A stretch of 64,000 bases of DNA, taken from contig NW_024756914.1 in assembly GCF_018991925.1 (NCBI RefSeq), forward strand, positions 3,798,848-3,862,847, read 5' to 3'. The translations under genes and the position numbers were made by a program. Positions 24,873 to 64,000 of this stretch are shown here, piece after piece. The DNA comes from Homarus americanus. Lineage: Eukaryota > Arthropoda > Malacostraca > Decapoda > Nephropidae. Under the pieces are notes generated by a model. The model had not been told where the DNA came from. It did not search any database and saw nothing but the letters and a program-made list of their open reading frames with translations. Numbering within the stretch: the first letter of the stretch is position 1; each line of letters starts with the position of its first letter.

Positions 24873-26028
24873 AAGGTTAGGTTAGGTGTAGGCATTATTT
24901 TAGTCCTATTTCTGGATGTCATTCATATTCATTTACCCATTGAAGGCATTTTATCCTTGCCTGCATGGAGTCATTCAGCACGCACGTACGACGGAAGAGT
25001 ACAGCAGACCGCGCGTGGTGATAGCTTAAAGCCAATTTTGGGGCACTTAAGCATTGATATTCTCAGCTCGAATATTTTTGTCACAATTATTCAGAACACT
25101 CTTTTTTATTATAATAGTTTTTATATTTACAAACTAATTAACGCCATTTAAAATCAGTTTGTTAGTCTTGGGGATAAGTTACTAAACACTATTTACGTTC
25201 CGTTTTCCCTATCATACGTTCTATACCAACCTCCTTCCTATTTAAAACCCATTCCATCGTCAACCTGACCCACGACATTCAACTCCGTTCCGTCATCCAC
25301 ATAATCATCCTCACTCAGTGTACTTACTCATTCCATCATGTGGCTCACTACAGCTCACTATTATCTTAAGCACTCATATCCCATGTTCATTTACAAAGCT
25401 TAACATATTACAGAACACACATTACTCTGCCGACCAACAATAGAAATATTATCTGTAAATTAACCTCTATTTTTCTAGCTTCTAACCTAACCTTACCCAA
25501 CCCTTTGTTATAAATTTTGTGCCAAAGTATATTGCCACCACCTTTGCATCACCATTGTTGTCACCGTGGGCAGTCTGTCGAGTTTTTGTGTATAGCTCAA
25601 CATTCTCAAGTAGCCTTAACTAGACGTGCTTTGGTGTCCCTCTCGAGATGCTCTTCGTTATTTTGTGTTATAACTTAGCCCTTGTACCAGGCTGTCATCT
25701 CATTTCTTATTTCTTCTTTTTTCATCCTATAATTCTTGTGTTTTTTAACAAAAATATATTGAATTTGGTATTTTTATTCTCATACTTAATGTACAGTATA
25801 TTGATGACATGTATTTGTTAATGTGCAGTAAACACTTCGTAAACAGTCTCCATTAACCCCGACACTACGGGGACGCCACTTCTAATAATTGATTTGACTA
25901 TCATCATACGATTTTATTTCCGCTCAGTGGCGACATCGTACACAGCGCAGTAACATCGTACATTATAACATCAGCACTTGCCAACCAATGATTCTAAGGT
26001 GTTTTCCAACATGCAGAAAATGTGCCAT

Positions 26029-26110
26029 CGCTGTGGACAGGATTCGAACCTGTGCGGGCAGGGCCCAATGGATTTCGAGTCCATCTCCTTAACCACTCGG
26101 ACACCACAGC
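26029..26110 (-). tRNA. tRNA-Ser(CGA)
   Basis: Read on the minus strand, the 82 bases fold as a type II tRNA. The acceptor pair is GCTGTGG/CCACAGC with discriminator G. The A box is TGTCCGAGTGGTT, the anticodon loop CTCGAAA (anticodon CGA) lies on a GATGGA/TCCATT stem, a long GC-rich variable arm GGGCCCTGCCC follows, and the B box is GGTTCGAATCC. There is no intron. A TTTT run about ten bases past the 3' end is a suitable Pol III terminator. The gene decodes UCG serine codons and appears intact and functional. Confidence 0.95.
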
Positions 26111-27714
26111 TACAAATAGTAAGTGTTTGCAGCTTAGTTTGTTATTTTCTTATCAAGCGATTCTTAATTAATATAATTATATGATTATCAAACTATTGAT
26201 TGTAATAAATAAGAATAAGTTTTTAGCACTAAACGTTTTTACTCCTGTTACAAATAATAAAGTATTATAAACAGAGATCACAGTACATTGCTCCCTCAAA
26301 GTTATAAACACGGAGTTTTGGATGTCAGGAGAGAATTTGAATTTAATAATGATTTAGAAGGAATTTTATAAGAAGAGATAACAACGGTCTTTCACGGAAG
26401 ATGAAGGTTTCCCGTGTAACGTTCACAACTGTTTTCTCTACCGAATGCCTAAAATTTATTGTTCAATTACATAGAAGAAAAAATAGGATGACAATGGCAG
26501 CGTGGCATTAAGAAAGTAGCTATTGGAGGCAAGTGTGAGGGGGGGGGGGTGTGGATATAGCGGGTGGGTTGCCGCAGCTGTGGGGCGCCGTGTCCTCCCT
26601 GACTCAACTTACTGGGGTCACCGCTGGCTAGGCTGCTGCTACGTGCACATTGCTGTTTGGATTGCACAACCTATCTCCTTATAGCAGCAGGTTGTTTATC
26701 AATTCTAAGCTTTGTAAACCATAATATTTTATAAAAAAAAACGTTAGTATCAATACCAAGGGAGAAGTACACAGAATTAGCGCCTTAGCAATCATTGTGA
26801 AACATTCGATTTCGGAAGTGTGTTATCCCAGCCCGCGGCAAGTGGAGTGAAATGTATTCACATAGCGGATGGCGGCACTGTATACCACCCAGGCTTATGC
26901 AGCGCTTTTGACAACCTCCTTACGAATTCGAATGGCACACGCATTTTGATGAGCTGGATAGGTTGGGGGTGGTACCCATCTCTGATTACTTTAATTGGTT
27001 TATATTCTTAGGGTATGAGTGAAGCTTTCAGGAGGTCACCGATTACTCCATTTGTGTTTATATATAGTTTCTGGTCGTCAAATTGATTTAGAGAGGCTAA
27101 TGATTGCGCTGGGTACAGAGTAACATTGTCTATTTACATAGTGAATGTTCAAACGGAGTTGCATTTTTAGTACTACAGGGCTTTTAGCGTCAATGATAAT
27201 GGGTTACTTGTGTTTTAACTGTTGGTTTGATTAAGAATTTAAAATTCTACTTCGTATCCATATGAGGTTGACTTGTTAGGGAACTTTGGTGTTTGTTTGT
27301 TTTTTAGTCGACGTTATATTAAATAACATTTACCCTGACGTTTTGGATTTTCCGATTGATGTTGCTTTTATTCTGCTAAGCAAAGGCTAAAGACAGCTTC
27401 TCCTATTTTTCGTGGGTTTTAGTTTAATATTCGTTGGGATTGTATTGGATTTTGACTTTGATTCTAATTCAATGGGAGGCCCTGACTAACTTTATTAGTG
27501 ACTAAAAGTATTTTTTTAAATAAAGGATTTATTATATTGTTCTTTACTATATTTTATTTAAAACAAAAGTCTCGTCTTCTGGTATATTGACTTTAATCTC
27601 TCAGTGAAGATCTTATAAGGAAGCCTGTAAGAAAAAAAATACCATGTGAAAGAAATACTGGAGCACATAAACAGATTATGAAGCCTAAATGTGGCCAATT
27701 AGAAAATTAGATTA

Positions 27715-27873
27715 GTGTGCTGTCAGGTTGTTGATATATTAACAAGCGTGTTATCTGGTGGATGTTATATTAAAGGAGTGTGTGGTTAAGTGGCTATTAT
27801 ATTAAACGAGTGTGTTGTTCGGTGGTTGTAATATTAAAAGTGTGTTGTTAGGTGGTTGTTATATTAAACGATT
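27715..27873. repeat. Minisatellite, ~32-base unit, five copies
   Basis: Units follow GTGTGTTGTTAGGTGG then TTGTTATATTAAACGA with substitutions. The array lies just before a (TAA)n array. Confidence 0.65.
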
Positions 27874-27896
27874 GTTATCAAGTAGTTCCATTTAAC

Positions 27897-27898
<2 letters not shown>

Positions 27899-27943
<45 letters not shown>
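27899..27943. repeat. (TAA)15 microsatellite
   Basis: 15 uninterrupted TAA units, about 750 bases upstream of the CHTF18 start codon. Confidence 0.95.
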
Positions 27944-28215
27944 CGGTTTATTAATAGAGTTGCAGCTGGTGGCTGAAAATATACGTACAGACTTACATTT
28001 GATTTAGACATAATGATATAATATGCATTGAATACATTTACAGGGCTGTACAGTACATAAATCAGGAGTTGTTTATTATTTTAACAATAGATGGGATGGT
28101 GCTGTTCTTATATCTATCGGTGCGGGCTCTTATGGGTTGAATTTTGTTACAGTGGCGGACTGCGCGAGGTGGGTGGGGGGCTGCCGGTGGCAGGAGGTGG
28201 CGATGAGGAGGGGCA

Positions 28216-28257
28216 TCACGTGCGCGCGCGAGTGTGCGTGTGTGTGTGTGTGTATGT
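28216..28257. repeat. Alternating purine-pyrimidine tract upstream of CHTF18
   Basis: ACGTGCGCGCGCGAGTGTGCG runs into (GT)n and GTATGTA, a sequence type able to adopt Z-DNA, about 440 bases before the start codon. Confidence 0.7.
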
Positions 28258-28429
28258 ATCAGTGGGACAGGTGTTTGAAGTGCTTGAATGCAGTGTCGGA
28301 AAAGCTGATATCGTAATATTATTGCATCAAAGTACAATGAACCCGCCTCTCAGCAGTCAAGCACACTTACGCGTCACCTTTGACAACTCAAAAATAGAGG
28401 GATCATAATTATGGGAGTGCTACTTATAC

Positions 28430-28693
28430 AATAGTAGTTATTGAACCAGGGCGACACGACGCCAGCACTCTCAGTATGCCACCTGTCAAATTTATAGACA
28501 TAACAGACGGCTTGTGTCACGGCGCTACCTAGTGCCCGATTAGCAAACTAAAATAGTTGCCAAATATCTCTTGTGATATCACGCTCAATTCTGGGGAGTG
28601 TTACTTCTTAATAACTATATCTTGGAGGATTCCCTGGTAAATTGTAAACAAAATCATACGCTACTATCCAAATTGGACGAGTTTCCTGCCAAA
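28430..28693 (+). promoter_or_regulatory. Candidate CHTF18 promoter and 5' UTR
   Basis: The bases directly upstream of the start codon are richer in CpG than their surroundings (for example around 28450-28465 and 28515-28540), and no TATA box is obvious. The transcription start cannot be placed from sequence. The 5' UTR is assumed to be in the same exon because there is no convincing acceptor just upstream of the ATG. Confidence 0.3.
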
Positions 28694-63102
<34,409 letters not shown>

Positions 63103-63486
63103 GTAAGTTCAGAATTATTTAACTCATTATAGTTACTGTAGAAAGATGACTATGTACAATACAGTAGTAGCTTTATTTCCAATCTTGAGAATTGTAACAA
63201 AGGTTTCAGCATTCTATTAATGGAAAAAGAGTGTTTAAAATAAAAAAATGTCATGCATAGCTCCTGATTTACAACAGAGAGCTATGGTCTATTTTCGGCC
63301 AAAAGCCAAGTCAGATTAAATGCATACATCATGATTTTTAATTCTTAGTAACAAAAGTTTAAGAGGCTATAAAGGAGTAAAACATATAAATATGTTTTGT
63401 TTAGTTATATATTCAGGCTGACAAACCAAACTACAGTATGCCAGGCATTATGAATCTATGTTACTTATGTTTACTGAACATGGATA

Positions 63487-64000
63487 CAGTGGTCCCTCGG
63501 TTAACGAACACAATTCGTTCCAGAAGGTCGTTCGTTAACTGAAACCATTGTTTCAATGGGATTTTGGGTAATTGGTTCCAGCTCACCGAAAATTACATAA
63601 ACTAAAAATAAATGCAGTAAAGTACACTTACTTTGAGGTGTGCATGTAGAAGGCTCCTGGTTGATGATGATGATGATGGGAATTAGAATGGGGGTGGAGG
63701 AGAAGGGAGAAGAATGCATTGGGGTGGAAGAGATGTCACCCCATGCTTCGTGTTGCCATTTCACCATAAAATTTTAGTTCACTTGGTGTAATTCAAGAGT
63801 ATTTTCTTTAAATCAACACTGCACTGCATTATATATTGCCAATATGTAAAATAAACTTCAGAATGACCAATAATTGTACTGTAAAAACGTAAAAATAGTT
63901 TATGTTCAAGAGAGTCTCAAGCAAGATGCTTCCTCCACTGAGCAGGGACACACACTGACACCATTTTGGGTGAGTCAAGTGGCTGTTTGGCACGCTAAAA
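63487..64000 (+). mobile_element. Tigger-like element, GGTCCCTCGGTTAACGA family, copy 3, cut by window end
   Basis: After TA starts CAGTGGTCCCTCGGTTAACG. It follows the copy at 50232-51045 base for base with few differences up to the window edge, so about 300 bases remain outside. CHTF18 intron 20. Confidence 0.85.

Larger units (their letters stand above)
24873..28430. other. Intergenic, holds tRNA-Ser only
   Basis: Apart from the tRNA, the minisatellite and (TAA)n, there is a CpG- and G-rich patch at 26515-26660. Its minus strand has an open frame and a donor-like AGTAAGT, but no family resemblance. Confidence 0.5.

Noticed and set aside
24170..24874. Plus-strand open frames over 24.1-24.9 kb and 4.7-5.1 kb
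   Set aside because: They are antisense shadows of the CR1-like reverse-transcriptase frames on the minus strand.
26467..26667. Minus-strand open frame in a CpG-rich patch with a donor-like AGTAAGT
   Set aside because: The frame starts at GTG rather than ATG, the protein has no recognisable similarity, and its poly-G derived proline run is low complexity.
28598..28693. In-frame extension of CHTF18 upstream of the chosen ATG
   Set aside because: It begins with GTG and has no upstream ATG or clear acceptor. CTF18 proteins normally begin with the acidic segment encoded from 28694.

Overview
This is eukaryotic, intron-rich, AT-rich animal DNA. It reads as an arthropod, most likely a decapod crustacean (crayfish, crab or shrimp type). 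The clues are very long (TA)n and (GT/CA)n arrays, CR1-like retrotransposon tails beginning with an 'aacataagaacataagaa'-type 3' end on the antisense strand, many interstitial TTAGG/CCTAA (arthropod telomere-type) motifs, and a CTF18 gene with clear but distant similarity to vertebrate CHTF18. The species is inferred, not proven.

Positions 1 to about 28.4 kb hold no protein-coding gene that I can support. They contain one intact tRNA-Ser(CGA) gene on the minus strand (26029-26110), non-LTR retrotransposon relics (about 1.15, 4.0, 4.7, 12.0 and 24 kb), a complete but decayed hAT transposon with a target-site duplication (22118-23012), a structured hammerhead-ribozyme-like hairpin (12597-12690), four copies of a short palindromic repeat (11.2-21.2 kb), several minisatellites, degenerate TTAGG patches and long dinucleotide arrays. 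Some of these arrays form large perfect inverted repeats.

Positions 28694 to beyond 63.1 kb hold one gene on the plus strand: the orthologue of CHTF18/CTF18, the large subunit of the alternative clamp loader CTF18-RFC. Twenty coding exons can be placed. Every exon junction keeps reading phase, giving 2812 coding bases (937 complete codons). The RFC box, Walker A, Walker B, sensor 1 and the CTF18-specific C-terminal half are all present. The gene leaves the window before its stop codon, and the conserved extreme C-terminus lies beyond position 64000.

The CHTF18 introns are crowded with transposons. At least 15 elements have the TA-flanked CAG...CTG ends of the pogo/Tigger branch of Tc1/mariner, two of them nested inside another pogo-like family. 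There is also a piggyBac-type element with intact TTAA ends, a hAT-type element with CAGGGGCG ends, CR1-like and RNase H-bearing non-LTR relics, a tRNA-derived SINE-like head, and two very long (TA)n arrays. I saw none of the Tigger-like ends in the 28 kb upstream of the gene. Nothing in the window amounts to a new multi-gene system. The most noteworthy signals are the hammerhead-like element, the nested transposons that reveal their own empty site, the perfect TA-centred cruciform, and the one-sided Tigger density.
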